NCBI RefSeq assembly: GCF_900103585.1
Contig: NZ_FNHV01000009.1
Coordinates: 89,977-153,976, forward strand
Direction of reading: 5' to 3'
DNA length: 64,000 nucleotides
Origin: Streptomyces sp. cf386
Lineage (GTDB): Bacteria; Actinomycetota; Actinomycetes; Streptomycetales; Streptomycetaceae
In this document: positions 41,397 through 50,746 of the stretch, piece after piece
Position numbering within the stretch: position 1 is the first letter of the stretch
How the letters are laid out: each line of letters starts with the position of its first letter
Program-made: the position numbers and the translations under genes
The notes under the pieces: generated by a model
Database searches by the model: none
Told to the model about the DNA's origin: nothing
Seen by the model: the letters and a program-made list of their open reading frames with translations, nothing else

Positions 41397-41485
41397 GCGA
41401 TTCCTCTCGTCGGTCGGCCCCTCAGTGGTGGCCGCCTCTGAGGTGATCATGGCAGGCGGACCCCATCCAGGGGGAGACTGGACGC

Positions 41486-41719
41486 ATGTGCCGCAGTATC
41501 AAGACGCTTCGTCCGCCCGTGTTGCCCGAAGAGGCGACAGAGGAAGAGATCCGGGCCGCCGCCCTCCAGTACGTGCGCAAGGTCTCCGGCTTCCGGGCCC
41601 CGGCCGCACACAACCGCGAGGTCTTCGACCACGCCGTCGACGTGATCGCGCAGGCCACGGCCGATCTGCTCGACGGGCTGGAGGTGCGGGGGGCCGGGGT
41701 GGCGCGCAAGGCCGGGTAG
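41486..41719 (+). CDS. DUF2277 family protein
   Basis: 77 residues. The sequence MCRSIKTLRPPVLPEEATEE and the Q-Y-V-R-K-V-S-G-F heart are typical of the family. It is a small helical protein of unknown function. GGGGGAGA lies about 12 bases upstream of the ATG. It is divergent from the ketopantoate reductase gene and is followed by the long tandem array. Confidence 0.85.
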   Translation: MCRSIKTLRPPVLPEEATEEEIRAAALQYVRKVSGFRAPAAHNREVFDHAVDVIAQATADLLDGLEVRGAGVARKAG

Positions 41720-41880
41720 CGCAGGGATGTGCGAGCGCTCCGCGGGGAGAGCCGACGGGTGGCCCGTCCCGGAGGGTGGTGCAGGGCTGCTCGTCTCCCC
41801 CGAGGATGGCGCGTGGTCCGCCCGCCCCTAGGCGGCTCAGGCTTGCCCGCTCCCCGAGGTGGTGCGTGGTCCGCTCGCCC
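41720..41880. other. GC-rich non-coding spacer before the tandem array
   Basis: 160 bases without a credible gene. It contains the near-repeats gaggatggcgcgtggtccgc (41801-41820) and gaggtggtgcgtggtccgct (41856-41875), probably decayed units of the array that follows. Confidence 0.5.
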
Positions 41881-42512
41881 CTCCCACAGCCGACTCGTGT
41901 CCCATCGGCCTCTCAGGTGGCCCGAGGCCCGCCGCCCCCATGGCTGGGGCGCAGCCCACCCCCGGCTGGCTCGCGCCCCGTCAACAGCCGGCCCGCGCCC
42001 TACCCCACAGCCGACCTGTGTCCGGTCGGCCTGTCAGGTGGCTCGACGTCCGCTGCCCCCACGGTCGGCGCGCAGCTCGCCCGCCTACAGCCGACCCGTG
42101 CCTCACCCACAGCCGACCCGCGCCCCGCCCACTCCGTAGGCGGCCCGACGTCCGCAGTCCCAACGGTCGGCGCGCAGCCCGCCGTAGCGGTCCGTGCCCC
42201 CCCCACTCACGCCGGCTCGCGTCCAGCCGGCCTCTCAAATGGCCTGAGGCTCGCCGATCCCACGGCCGGCGTGCAGCCCGCCTGCAGATGGTCCGTGTCT
42301 CACCCACAGCCGACCTGCGCCCCGCCGGCCTCTCAGATGGCCCGACATTCCACCGACCCCGCAGCTGGCGCGCAGCCCGCCCACCTACAGCTGACCCGCG
42401 CCTCACCCTCAGCCGATGCGCGCCCGCCGACCCCTCAGGTGGCCCGAGGCCCGCCGATCCCACGGATCGCGCGCAGCCCGCTCATCCCCAGCAGACCCGC
42501 GCCCACCCACCC
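41881..42512. repeat. Degenerate tandem array, about six units of ~100 bp
   Basis: Units begin with variants of cccacagccgacc at about 41883, 42005, 42106, 42202, 42303 and 42406, so periods are about 122, 101, 96, 101 and 103 bases. The shared unit core is ggcctctcaggtggcccga followed by cgccgatcccacggccggcg and cgcagcccgcc. Units differ by many substitutions and a few indels that are not always multiples of three. Long frames are open on both strands because the sequence is so GC-rich; none has a ribosome site or recognisable protein, so I regard it as non-coding. Confidence 0.75.
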
Positions 42513-43133
42513 CTAAGCCGGAGCCCGCCGCATCAAATACGTCGCCACCGCCCCCGCCCCGAACAGCGCCGCCACCGACACCCCCGTCGCCAGCCACGTC
42601 GCGCCCAGCCACTGGGCGCCGAAGTAGCCGAGGGCCACGCTGTAGGTCGCCCAGGTGAGGCCGGCCAGGGCGGACCAGGGGAGGAAGTCTCGGGTGCTGC
42701 GGTGGGTGGCGCCGGCGCCCAGGGAGACGACTGAGCGGCCTGCGGGGGCGAAGCGGGCCAGGATCACCAGGGCGCCGCCGCCTCGGGACAGGGCCGTGCC
42801 GAGACGTTCCTGCGCTGCTGTCAGGCGGCGGGAGCGGGCGATCGCGCGGTCGAGTCGGGCGCCGCCGCGGCGGGCCAGGCGGTAGGCGACGAGGTCGCCG
42901 AGGACGGAGGCCGTCGCGGCGCAGAGCGTGAGGGCCAGGATGTCCGGGACTTCTCCGGGGACCCTTCCGGTCGCGGCTCCCGAGCCCGCGGCAGCCGCCG
43001 TCGCCGCCATGATCACCAGAAGGCCGCTGGGCAGGACCGGTACGAACACGTCCAGCAGGACCGACAGTCCCACGACCACATAGATCCATGGGCTCGCCGT
43101 AAGCGAACCCACGTCCTCGAATCCATCGAGCAC
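42513..43133 (-). CDS. DedA/VTT-family membrane protein
   Basis: 206 residues with about five hydrophobic segments. The VTT pattern is visible: GDLVAYRLARRGG, then ARFAPAGRSVVSLGAGATHR and ATYSVALGYFGAQWLG. DedA proteins are lipid (undecaprenyl phosphate or phospholipid) flippases using the proton gradient. The reentrant R/F-x-x-P-x-G-R motif is present (FAPAGR). The stop lies exactly at the end of the tandem array, so the 3' end of the gene abuts repeated DNA. Confidence 0.87.
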   Translation of the reverse strand: MLDGFEDVGSLTASPWIYVVVGLSVLLDVFVPVLPSGLLVIMAATAAAAGSGAATGRVPGEVPDILALTLCAATASVLGDLVAYRLARRGGARLDRAIARSRRLTAAQERLGTALSRGGGALVILARFAPAGRSVVSLGAGATHRSTRDFLPWSALAGLTWATYSVALGYFGAQWLGATWLATGVSVAALFGAGAVATYLMRRAPA

Positions 43134-43300
43134 CGCAACTCCCCGTTAACCCCCGTGGCCAGACCGTGCCGCGACGTCGTGGGGGGAGCGGCAGGGGCGG
43201 CCTATGACAGCCATACAGCGTACGCCGGGGGTGTGACAGGAGGTTCATCGGGGGCTCGTGTGATCGGCACAGCATGTTCACCCGGCTGCCCCCGAACGGC

Positions 43301-43350
43301 CAAGGACACCCAAGGACACCCGAGGACAGCCGAGGACAGCCGAGTGCAGC
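43301..43350. repeat. Five-unit 10-bp tandem repeat
   Basis: The units are caaggacacc, caaggacacc, cgaggacagc, cgaggacagc and cgagtgcagc. The first pair and the second pair are internally identical, as after stepwise duplication. Confidence 0.9.
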
Positions 43351-43368
43351 CCATGACCGTCAAAGGGA

Positions 43369-43410
43369 ACGGCGCCCGCCCCGCGTCAGTCTCGCGGGAA
43401 CGGGCGCCGT
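43369..43410 (-). terminator. Terminator of the doxX gene
   Basis: Outer stem acggcgcccg (43369-43378) with cgggcgccgt (43401-43410); an inner stem cccgcg/cgcggg completes the hairpin. It lies 61 bases beyond the stop of the minus-strand doxX gene. Confidence 0.7.
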
Positions 43411-43470
43411 CGTATGCCCTCATGCAAAGCCCTCTTGCAGGGCCCGTCGCTCGGCCGGACGCCGCAGCCG

Positions 43471-43908
43471 TCAGGCCGCCACCGGCGTCTGGTCCGTCGC
43501 CGTGCTGCGCTGTGCGCCGGAGCGCTTGGTGAACAGTCGGTCCAGGCCGAGCGCGCCGGAGCCGGTGAAGATCAGCAGGAACATGGCCCAGCAGTACATG
43601 GCGGCGCCTTCGCCGCTGTTCTCGATGGGCCACAGCCCCTGGGGCTGGTGGACCTTGAAGTACGCGTAGGCCATGGCGCCGGAGGATATGAACGCCGCGG
43701 CACGGGTGCCGAGGCCGAGCAGGACCAGGCTGCCGCCGACGAGTTCGATCACGGCGGCGTACCAGCCGGGCCAGGCGCCGGTCTCCGGGGTCTCGCCGCC
43801 GAAGGTGCCGAAGAGCGAGTTGGCGCCGTGGCAGGCGAAGAGCAGGCCGACGACGATACGGAACAGGCCGATGGCATACGGCTGGGCGCTGTTAAGGCGT
43901 CCGGTCAT
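43471..43908 (-). CDS. DoxX-family membrane protein
   Basis: 145 residues with four hydrophobic segments: LFRIVVGLLFACHGANSLFG, AVIELVGGSLVLLGLGTRAA, SGAMAYAYFKVH and YCWAMFLLIFTGSGALGLDR. The family belongs to small respiratory or redox-linked membrane proteins; in mycobacteria DoxX works with SodA and SseA against oxidative stress. An iron-box-like operator overlaps its promoter, so expression may rise when iron is low. Confidence 0.87.
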   Translation of the reverse strand: MTGRLNSAQPYAIGLFRIVVGLLFACHGANSLFGTFGGETPETGAWPGWYAAVIELVGGSLVLLGLGTRAAAFISSGAMAYAYFKVHQPQGLWPIENSGEGAAMYCWAMFLLIFTGSGALGLDRLFTKRSGAQRSTATDQTPVAA

Positions 43909-43988
43909 GTGGGGGACTCCCTCGGTCTGACTAGTGAACCGTTTCCTGTGAGGACACGGTGTGGGGACGGATACTGATCGGTAGCCCC

Positions 43989-44018
43989 ACGTTAGGCAAG
44001 CCTAATCAATACTTGCAA
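43989..44018 (-). promoter_or_regulatory. doxX promoter overlapped by an iron-box-like palindrome
   Basis: Minus strand: TTGCAA (44018-44013), 18 bases, TAACGT (43994-43989). The palindrome TTAGGCAAGCCTAA (43992-44005) covers the -10 and matches 12 of 14 positions in the right half of the DtxR/DmdR iron-box consensus. It overlaps the last codons of the FAD protein gene. A bound iron-dependent repressor would block this promoter. Confidence 0.6.
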
Positions 44019-45954
44019 GTTCAACATTTGGCCAGAGTTCGACCTCGTATTCCCCATCTGCCCCGGCGGCACCTGCACGTAGCGCCGCCCGCGCCACCGC
44101 ATCCGCGTCCGAAAGAGTGACCGAATCCACACCCGGTCGCGCCCCCGCCGCCGTCACCCAGTGCACACCCTCCGTGGGCACCCCGAACGCGAACCGCCTA
44201 GGGTGCGCCCGGCCTTGACGGTCGATCAGACGGTACGGGCGCTGTGTTACGTCCAGCCCTCCGGTCTCGTAACCGTCGACGGTGTGCGGCCGGCACTGCC
44301 CGGTCTTCAACAGTCGGGCCAGCAGGTCGTCGGCGCTGCGCCGCAGGTCGGGCTCCGGCAGACGCGCCTCGACGAGCGCCGTCACCCGGACCGCCGAGCC
44401 CGGCACCTCGGGGGAGTGCGCCACCCAGGCCCCGTCCTCCTCCCGCACCTCCAGCCGTGGCCCGAGCACCTCCACCACGCCCGCCTCCATCAACGCCACC
44501 AGCTCCTCCACGCGCCGGCGCGGCGGGCCGATGGAGAGGAAGGCGTTGAGCGGGGTGTACCAGCGGTCCAGGTGATCCCGGCGGGAGGCGCCGGTGAGGC
44601 CGCCGTGGTCGACGATGAGCCGCAGTTCGTTGCGCAGGTCGCGCAGCACGTCGAGGGCCGACTTCAGCGGGCCGTCCACATTGCCCCGGGCGGCCTGCGC
44701 GGCGTCCTCGCGCAGATACGCCCGCAGCCAGTCGCTCCACTGCCCGGGGTCCGCGAAGCCGCCTCCCGTATACGGCCGGGAGACCCGGTCCCAGCTCCAG
44801 CGCTCGTCCTCCGCCACACCGAACTCGTCGAGCAGACAGGCCTCTTGGGGGTGGCGGTGCGGGACGGCGAGGAAGCGCTCGGTGAAGTCCGACCGCCGCC
44901 GGGCCTCCGGTATCAGCGCCGTGTAGTACACCGTCTCCACCTCCTTCGCCACCAGCGGCCATATCTCCGCGAGGAAGTCCGGTGCCTCGCCCGAGTCCGC
45001 GCGCTTGCGGAATCCGGCGATCACCTCGGAGGTCAGGACGAGCGGGAGATGGCGGCCGTACGGCCCCTTCGCGTTGTCGCCGCGCGCCTGGTACGGGATG
45101 CCGCGCCGCGAACCGGCGTACAGGCGGGGCTCGTTACCGGAGGGGACGTAGCGCAGTCCCGTCAGCCCCTCGGGGGCGGGCACGAAGACGCCGCCGCGGC
45201 CCGTCGTCAACAGGGCCATGTGGTCGAAGAAGTTGAGGCCCAGGCCCCGTAGCAGCAGCGGTTCGCCCGGGGATATGGAGGAGAGGTCGACGTCGGCCGG
45301 GTTCGCGGGCGGCACATGGTGCAGACCGTGCCGTTCGGCGTACGCGGCGACGTGGCGCTGGGTCGTGTCGGCGGCCGTCGGCAGATGCCCCTGGGCGAGG
45401 ACCACGGCGGACAGCCCGGGCAGGGTGCGGCCGTCGTCGAGGGTGAGGACCTGGCGGCCGTCGGGCGCGTCGTCGAGCCGTATCGCGCGGGCCGCGTACG
45501 TCTCGATGCGGAGCGCGGGCGGCGCCTCGCGCACGACCTTCGCGAACACCCACTCCAGGTACCGGCCGTAGTGGGCGCGCGTCGGATACTCGTCCGGACC
45601 GAGCGCCCCGGCCGCCCAGTCGTAGAGGCTCGGGCCCGACCGGATCGGACCCGAGCAGTCCACGCTGTCGTCGGTGAACAGCGTGACCTGCGAGGACACG
45701 GTGTTCATCAGCAGCTCCGCCGACTGCGCGGTCCGCCACACACGCCCGGGTCCGGGCGGCGCCGGGTCGATCACATGGACCGTGAGGCGTGCCCCGGGCG
45801 GGAGCAGTTCGGGAGTGGAGGCGCAGAGGCGCTCCAGGACACTGGTGCCGCGGGGGCCGGCGCCGACCAGGGCGATGGAGACCGTGGGGGACTCCGGGGT
45901 CGGTGCGGAGGTCGGTGCAGTCAAAGGGGTGACTCCCGGGCGTGTGGGGCGCAT
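44002..45954 (-). CDS. FAD/NAD(P)-binding oxidoreductase-like protein
   Basis: 650 residues. The N-terminal dinucleotide fold ALVGAGPRGTSVLERL (about 28-43) is the NAD_binding_9 type; VVLAQGHLP and LLLRGLGLNFFDH are later FAD/NAD-contact loops. The C-terminal 250 residues are helical and lack a known domain. Such proteins occur in streptomycete metabolite clusters; the reaction is not known. The last codons lie inside the doxX promoter. The ATG at 45954 sits 368 bases from the next gene, with a repeat element between. Confidence 0.8.
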   Translation of the reverse strand: MRPTRPGVTPLTAPTSAPTPESPTVSIALVGAGPRGTSVLERLCASTPELLPPGARLTVHVIDPAPPGPGRVWRTAQSAELLMNTVSSQVTLFTDDSVDCSGPIRSGPSLYDWAAGALGPDEYPTRAHYGRYLEWVFAKVVREAPPALRIETYAARAIRLDDAPDGRQVLTLDDGRTLPGLSAVVLAQGHLPTAADTTQRHVAAYAERHGLHHVPPANPADVDLSSISPGEPLLLRGLGLNFFDHMALLTTGRGGVFVPAPEGLTGLRYVPSGNEPRLYAGSRRGIPYQARGDNAKGPYGRHLPLVLTSEVIAGFRKRADSGEAPDFLAEIWPLVAKEVETVYYTALIPEARRRSDFTERFLAVPHRHPQEACLLDEFGVAEDERWSWDRVSRPYTGGGFADPGQWSDWLRAYLREDAAQAARGNVDGPLKSALDVLRDLRNELRLIVDHGGLTGASRRDHLDRWYTPLNAFLSIGPPRRRVEELVALMEAGVVEVLGPRLEVREEDGAWVAHSPEVPGSAVRVTALVEARLPEPDLRRSADDLLARLLKTGQCRPHTVDGYETGGLDVTQRPYRLIDRQGRAHPRRFAFGVPTEGVHWVTAAGARPGVDSVTLSDADAVARAALRAGAAGADGEYEVELWPNVELASID

Positions 45955-46127
45955 TGGAGCGAACCGCCGGCCGGATGGAAGCGGACGGTCCGGCTCATCA
46001 TGCCGTCGGGAGCGGGGCGAACCGAGCCCGGGGGTCGGTGACTGTGGGATGCATCACGTGCATCACGTGCATCACCGGTCACGGTGGTCACAAGCGGTCG
46101 GAACGGGCGGAATGCGGGGCGAGTTCG
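45955..46127. other. Upstream region of the FAD-protein gene
   Basis: 173 bases without a gene. They include a 9-bp tandem repeat (46050-46076) and precede repeat copy 6. Confidence 0.5.
46050..46076. repeat. Three tandem gcatcacgt units
   Basis: gcatcacgt occurs at 46050 and 46059, with gcatcaccg at 46068. Each junction creates cacgtg. The array lies about 100 bases upstream of the FAD-protein start, so it could be an operator cluster or a simple duplication. Confidence 0.8.
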
Positions 46128-46306
46128 CCTGAGAGCTCGGGCTATCGGTTCGATGGCGGCCGCAGGTTGTGGAGGGTTGCTCGCGCAGTTCCCCGCGCCC
46201 CTGGGTGGGCTGCGGCACAGCCAACCTCAAGGGGCGCGGGGAACTGCGCGACCAGCCACACACGACCCGCAGTCGCCATCGAACCGGCGGCCCCGAGCTC
46301 TCAGGC
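46128..46306. repeat. Dispersed GC-rich repeat, copy 6, long inverted form
   Basis: The left arm (46128-46202) and right arm (about 46229-46306) are imperfect inverted copies of about 75 bases. They share gagagctcggg and ggttcgatggcg near the outer ends and gcgcagttccccgcgcccct near the centre. The loop contains the small stem ggctg/cagcc. It lies between the PhoD stop and the FAD-protein start, both on the minus strand. Confidence 0.88.
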
Positions 46307-46322
46307 GGTTCCCCGTCCGCCC

Positions 46323-47963
<1,641 letters not shown>

Positions 47964-47974
47964 GTGATCGCCCT

Positions 47975-48009
47975 CCTCCGTCGCCCCGTACGGTACGGAA
48001 CGACGGAGG
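47975..48009 (-). terminator. Hairpin between the HNH nuclease and PhoD genes
   Basis: cctccgtcg (47975-47983) pairs with cgacggagg (48001-48009). It lies 86-120 bases past the nuclease stop and directly before the PhoD start, so it could also be a leader structure. Confidence 0.4.
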
Positions 48010-48094
48010 GGAACGGGGAGGTTCCGCAGATCACGTTTTGCCGAACTCCGGCGGTACCGGGTCAGTGATCCGGCGGTACCGCGTCAGCGCTTCG

Positions 48095-48739
48095 TCAGCA
48101 GCTCGCGAGGTAGTTCGTGAGGGCGGACTTCTCGGCGGAATCGACCGAGAGGTCGTAGTAGTACTTCACCTGCACCCAGGCGCGGACGTAGGTGCAGCGG
48201 TACGAGCTGACCGACGGCATCCAGGTGGCCGGGTCCTGGTCGCCCTTGGCCTGGTTGACGTTGTCCGTGACGGCGATGAGCTGCGGGCGGGTCAGGTCGT
48301 TGGCGAAGGACTGGCGGCGGGCGGTGGTCCAGCTGTCCGCGCCGGAGTCCCAGGCCTCGGCCAGCGGGACCAGGTGGTCGATGTCGACGTCGGAGGCGGC
48401 GGTCCAGGTGGCGCCGTCGTAGACGGAGTACCAGCTGCCGCTGGTGGCGGCGCAGGCGGAGTCCTGGACGACGTTCGTGCCGTCGCGCTTGAGGACGACC
48501 TCGCGGGTGTTGCAGGTGCCGGACTGGGTGATCCAGTGCGGGAAGAGGTCGCGGTCGTAGCCGGTGCGGTCCTCGGTGGCCACGGTGAGCGAGGCGAGGT
48601 AGGTGCGGGCGGTGGCGGCGCTGACGGGCGTGGGGAGCGCGGCGGAGGCGGTCGGGCCGTTGAAAAGTCCGACAGAGGCGATGACGCCGGTCAGCGCCGC
48701 GAGTATGCTGACGCGTCGACGCGCGTAGAACTTCGACAT
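48095..48739 (-). CDS. Secreted HNH-family endonuclease (DUF1524 type)
   Basis: 214 residues from the ATG at 48739, with AAGGGAG seven bases upstream. The signal peptide ends at about residue 33 (TASA). The nuclease signature is DVDIDHLVPLAEAWDSG at 117-133, with His122. A second conserved block follows (ITDN-like AVTDNVNQAKGDQDPATW). Cys pairs (C76, C96, then YRCTY and the final C) can form disulphides in an exported enzyme. It probably degrades extracellular nucleic acids for nutrition or competition. Confidence 0.9.
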   Translation of the reverse strand: MSKFYARRRVSILAALTGVIASVGLFNGPTASAALPTPVSAATARTYLASLTVATEDRTGYDRDLFPHWITQSGTCNTREVVLKRDGTNVVQDSACAATSGSWYSVYDGATWTAASDVDIDHLVPLAEAWDSGADSWTTARRQSFANDLTRPQLIAVTDNVNQAKGDQDPATWMPSVSSYRCTYVRAWVQVKYYYDLSVDSAEKSALTNYLASC

Positions 48740-48878
48740 GCGAACTCCCTTGGGAGGTGGGGGTGTTGGCGAGCGGGCGAAGGAATGCTCGCGACGCCGT
48801 GTTGCGGGGAGGTGTGCGTCGGGTAAGAAGTTAGTGACGCGTGCATGACATAACAAGGTTTACGGCGAAACGATCTCG

Positions 48879-48884
48879 TATGAT
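48879..48884 (+). promoter_or_regulatory. -10 box of the riboswitch transcript
   Basis: TATGAT lies about seven bases before the expected transcript start at about 48891. The -35 is not clear (AGGTTT at 48856-48861 has the right distance). Confidence 0.55.
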
Positions 48885-48892
48885 GGTGCGTG

Positions 48893-49075
48893 CAGAAGGG
48901 GAGTAGCTCTTCGCCGGACCGTCGACATACTGCTCAGCTCGTCTGAGCCGGCGCCCGGAGGCGGACCTCGGTCACGGGGTCGGCCAGCGAGACCTTCGGC
49001 AAGCAGTGCACGCCCGTGCCCTACGGCACGGGTGCCACGTGTGCTGCCGTGCCGAGGTGTCGTAGCGCAGTGACA
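48893..49075 (+). ncRNA. yybP-ykoY manganese riboswitch
   Basis: The transcript begins with the conserved aaggggagtag, followed by gctctt, cgtcgacatac and further on gcgagaccttcggcaagc, the recurring signatures of the yybP-ykoY aptamer (about 48893-49005). The expression platform contains the hairpin cccgtgcc-ctac-ggcacggg (49013-49032) before the start of the exporter gene. The class binds Mn2+ and turns on Mn exporters, which fits the TMEM165/GDT1-type gene that follows. Confidence 0.88.
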
Positions 49076-49113
49076 ATTCTCTCGGCGGGGCAGCCCCGAC
49101 CGATTGAGGAACC

Positions 49114-49695
49114 TTGATCAGCTTCACCGTGACGGCGGTCGTCTTCGGCGTCGTCTTCCTCGCCGAACTGCCCGACAAGACCGCGCTCGCCGGGCTCGTC
49201 CTCGGCACGCGCTATCGCGCCTCGTACGTCTTCGCCGGCGTCGCCGCCGCCTTCGCGGTGCATGTCGCGCTGGCCGTGGCGGCCGGCAGCGTGCTGACCC
49301 TGTTGCCGCAGCAGATCGTGCAGGCGCTCACCGGCGTGCTCTTCCTGGGTGGCGCGGCCGTGCTGCTCATGAAGAAGGACGAGGACGAGGACGAGATCCG
49401 CAAGCCGGAGAACCAGTCCTTCTGGAAGGTGTCCGGGGCCGGCTTCATGCTCATCCTGGTCGCCGAGTTCGGGGACCTCACGCAGATCATGACGGCGAAC
49501 CTCGCGGCCCGGTACGACGATCCGCTGTCGGTCGGCCTCGGTGCGGTGCTGGCGCTGTGGGCCGTGGCGGCGATCGGGATCGTCGGCGGGAAGGCGCTGA
49601 TGCGGCGGGTGCCGTTGAAGCTGATCACCAAGGTGGCGGCGTTGGTGATGCTGGCGCTGGGTGCGTGGAGTCTGTGGGAGGCGATCGTCGGCTGA
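49114..49695 (+). CDS. GDT1/TMEM165 (UPF0016) family cation exporter, Mn2+-regulated
   Basis: 193 residues with six hydrophobic helices. Two family signatures, ELPDKT (18-23) and EFGDLTQ (about 120), place acidic residues in the transport path of Ca2+/Mn2+:H+ antiport. A cytosolic acidic loop (KKDEDEDEIRK) follows helix 3. The start is TTG at 49114 with GAGGA five to nine bases upstream. The preceding Mn riboswitch supports Mn2+ export as the physiological role. The hairpin at 49813-49853 is a possible terminator. Confidence 0.9.
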   Translation: MISFTVTAVVFGVVFLAELPDKTALAGLVLGTRYRASYVFAGVAAAFAVHVALAVAAGSVLTLLPQQIVQALTGVLFLGGAAVLLMKKDEDEDEIRKPENQSFWKVSGAGFMLILVAEFGDLTQIMTANLAARYDDPLSVGLGAVLALWAVAAIGIVGGKALMRRVPLKLITKVAALVMLALGAWSLWEAIVG

Positions 49696-49812
49696 GCCGG
49701 CGGTGGCTGCCGGGGCGGCGGTGGATGAGTCGCTGTCGAGCTGAACTGTCGGTGAACGGTTTCTGGAGGCGGTGGCGTAACGGGGATCTGTTTTGTACCG
49801 TGGAGGAACAAA

Positions 49813-49853
49813 GTGGCTCCCGCCCGTTTTCCCTGACCGGCGGGCGGGACCAC
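49813..49853 (+). terminator. Hairpin downstream of the GDT1-type gene
   Basis: gtggctcccgcccg pairs with cgggcgggaccac with one bulge and a loop of about 14 bases. It is 118 bases past the stop and before the HAD gene. The rest of the 213-base gap holds no gene. Confidence 0.5.
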
Positions 49854-49908
49854 CTTGTCTCTCCGGGGGCCACCCTGTACCCCCGGGCCCCTCGCCTTGG
49901 AGCTGCCG

Positions 49909-50562
49909 ATGCCCACTGTCCTCACCGCCCGGGCCCTCCTTCTCGACATGGACGGCACGCTCGTCAACTCGGACGCCGTCGTGGAACGCATCTGGCGTCG
50001 CTGGGCCGACCGGCACGGGCTGGACCAGGACGAGGTGATGAAGGTCGTGCACGGGCGGCAGGGGCACGCCTCGATGGCGCTGCTGCTGCCCGACCGGCCG
50101 ATGGAGCAGAACCACGCCGACAACGCGCGCATGCTCGCCGAGGAGACGGCGGATGTGGCGGGCGTGGTGCCGATTCCAGGGGCGCCGGACTTTCTGGCGT
50201 CGTTGCGGGGGTTGCCGCATGCGCTGGTGACGTCGGCGGACGTCCCGCTGGCCACTGCGCGGATGGCTGCCGCCGGGCTGGGGATGCCGGAGGTGCGGGT
50301 CACCGCGGAGTCGGTGGGGGCCAGTAAGCCTGATCCGGAGGGGTTCTTGAAGGGGGCGGCCGAGCTGGGGGTCGTGCCGGGGGAGTGTGTGGTGTTCGAG
50401 GACTCCGCGGCGGGGATCCAGGCGGGGCGCTCCGCGGGGATGCGGGTGGTGGGGGTTGGGCCGCGGGCCGGGTTCCATGAGCCGGATGTGGTGGTCGCGG
50501 ATCTGCGGGAGGTGCGGGTCGAGGCTGTGGGGGACGGGTCGATGCGGGTGTATGTCGGCTGA
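49909..50562 (+). CDS. HAD-IA hydrolase, sugar-phosphatase or phosphoglycolate-phosphatase-like
   Basis: 217 residues from the ATG at 49909. Motif I is LLDMDGTLVNSD (Asp13, Asp15), motif II is LVTSAD, Lys is in GASKPDPEGF and motif IV is VVFEDSAAGIQAG. An alpha-helical cap follows motif I (RIWRRWADRHGLDQDEVMKV), the arrangement of YfbT/GPP-like sugar phosphatases. The substrate is not known. GGAG lies six bases upstream. Repeat copy 7 starts six bases beyond the stop. Confidence 0.9.
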   Translation: MPTVLTARALLLDMDGTLVNSDAVVERIWRRWADRHGLDQDEVMKVVHGRQGHASMALLLPDRPMEQNHADNARMLAEETADVAGVVPIPGAPDFLASLRGLPHALVTSADVPLATARMAAAGLGMPEVRVTAESVGASKPDPEGFLKGAAELGVVPGECVVFEDSAAGIQAGRSAGMRVVGVGPRAGFHEPDVVVADLREVRVEAVGDGSMRVYVG

Positions 50563-50567
50563 GTTCG

Positions 50568-50746
50568 CCTAAGAGCTCGGGGCGATCGGTTCGATGGCGG
50601 CTGCGGGTCGCGTGTGGCTGGTCGCGCAGTTCCCCGCGCCCATGGGTGGGCTGCGGCGCAGCCAACCTCAAGGGGCGCGGGGAACTGCGCAAGCAACCCT
50701 CCGCTACCCGCAGCCGCCATCGAACCGGCAGCCCCGTCTGCTCAGG
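50568..50746. repeat. Dispersed GC-rich repeat, copy 7, long inverted form
   Basis: The left arm (50568-50641) and right arm (50670-50746) pair over about 75 bases, with the same order of blocks as copy 6 and a loop with ggctgcggcgcagcc. The right arm overlaps the stop of the convergent peptidoglycan-binding protein gene. Confidence 0.9.

Larger units (their letters stand above)
43134..43470. other. Intergenic region with a 10-bp tandem repeat and a terminator
   Basis: 337 bases without a gene. The first half contains the start region of the DedA gene. The five-unit decanucleotide repeat is at 43301-43350 and the hairpin is at 43369-43410. Confidence 0.6.

Noticed and set aside
41881..42512. 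CRISPR array
   Set aside because: Units are about 100 bases, diverged throughout, without short identical repeats and unique spacers, and no cas genes are nearby.
40651..42516. Long plus-strand open frame across the ketopantoate reductase, DUF2277 and the tandem array
   Set aside because: It is antisense to a clear enzyme in its first half and runs through repeats in its second half. It has no ribosome site and no recognisable domain; high GC leaves many frames open.
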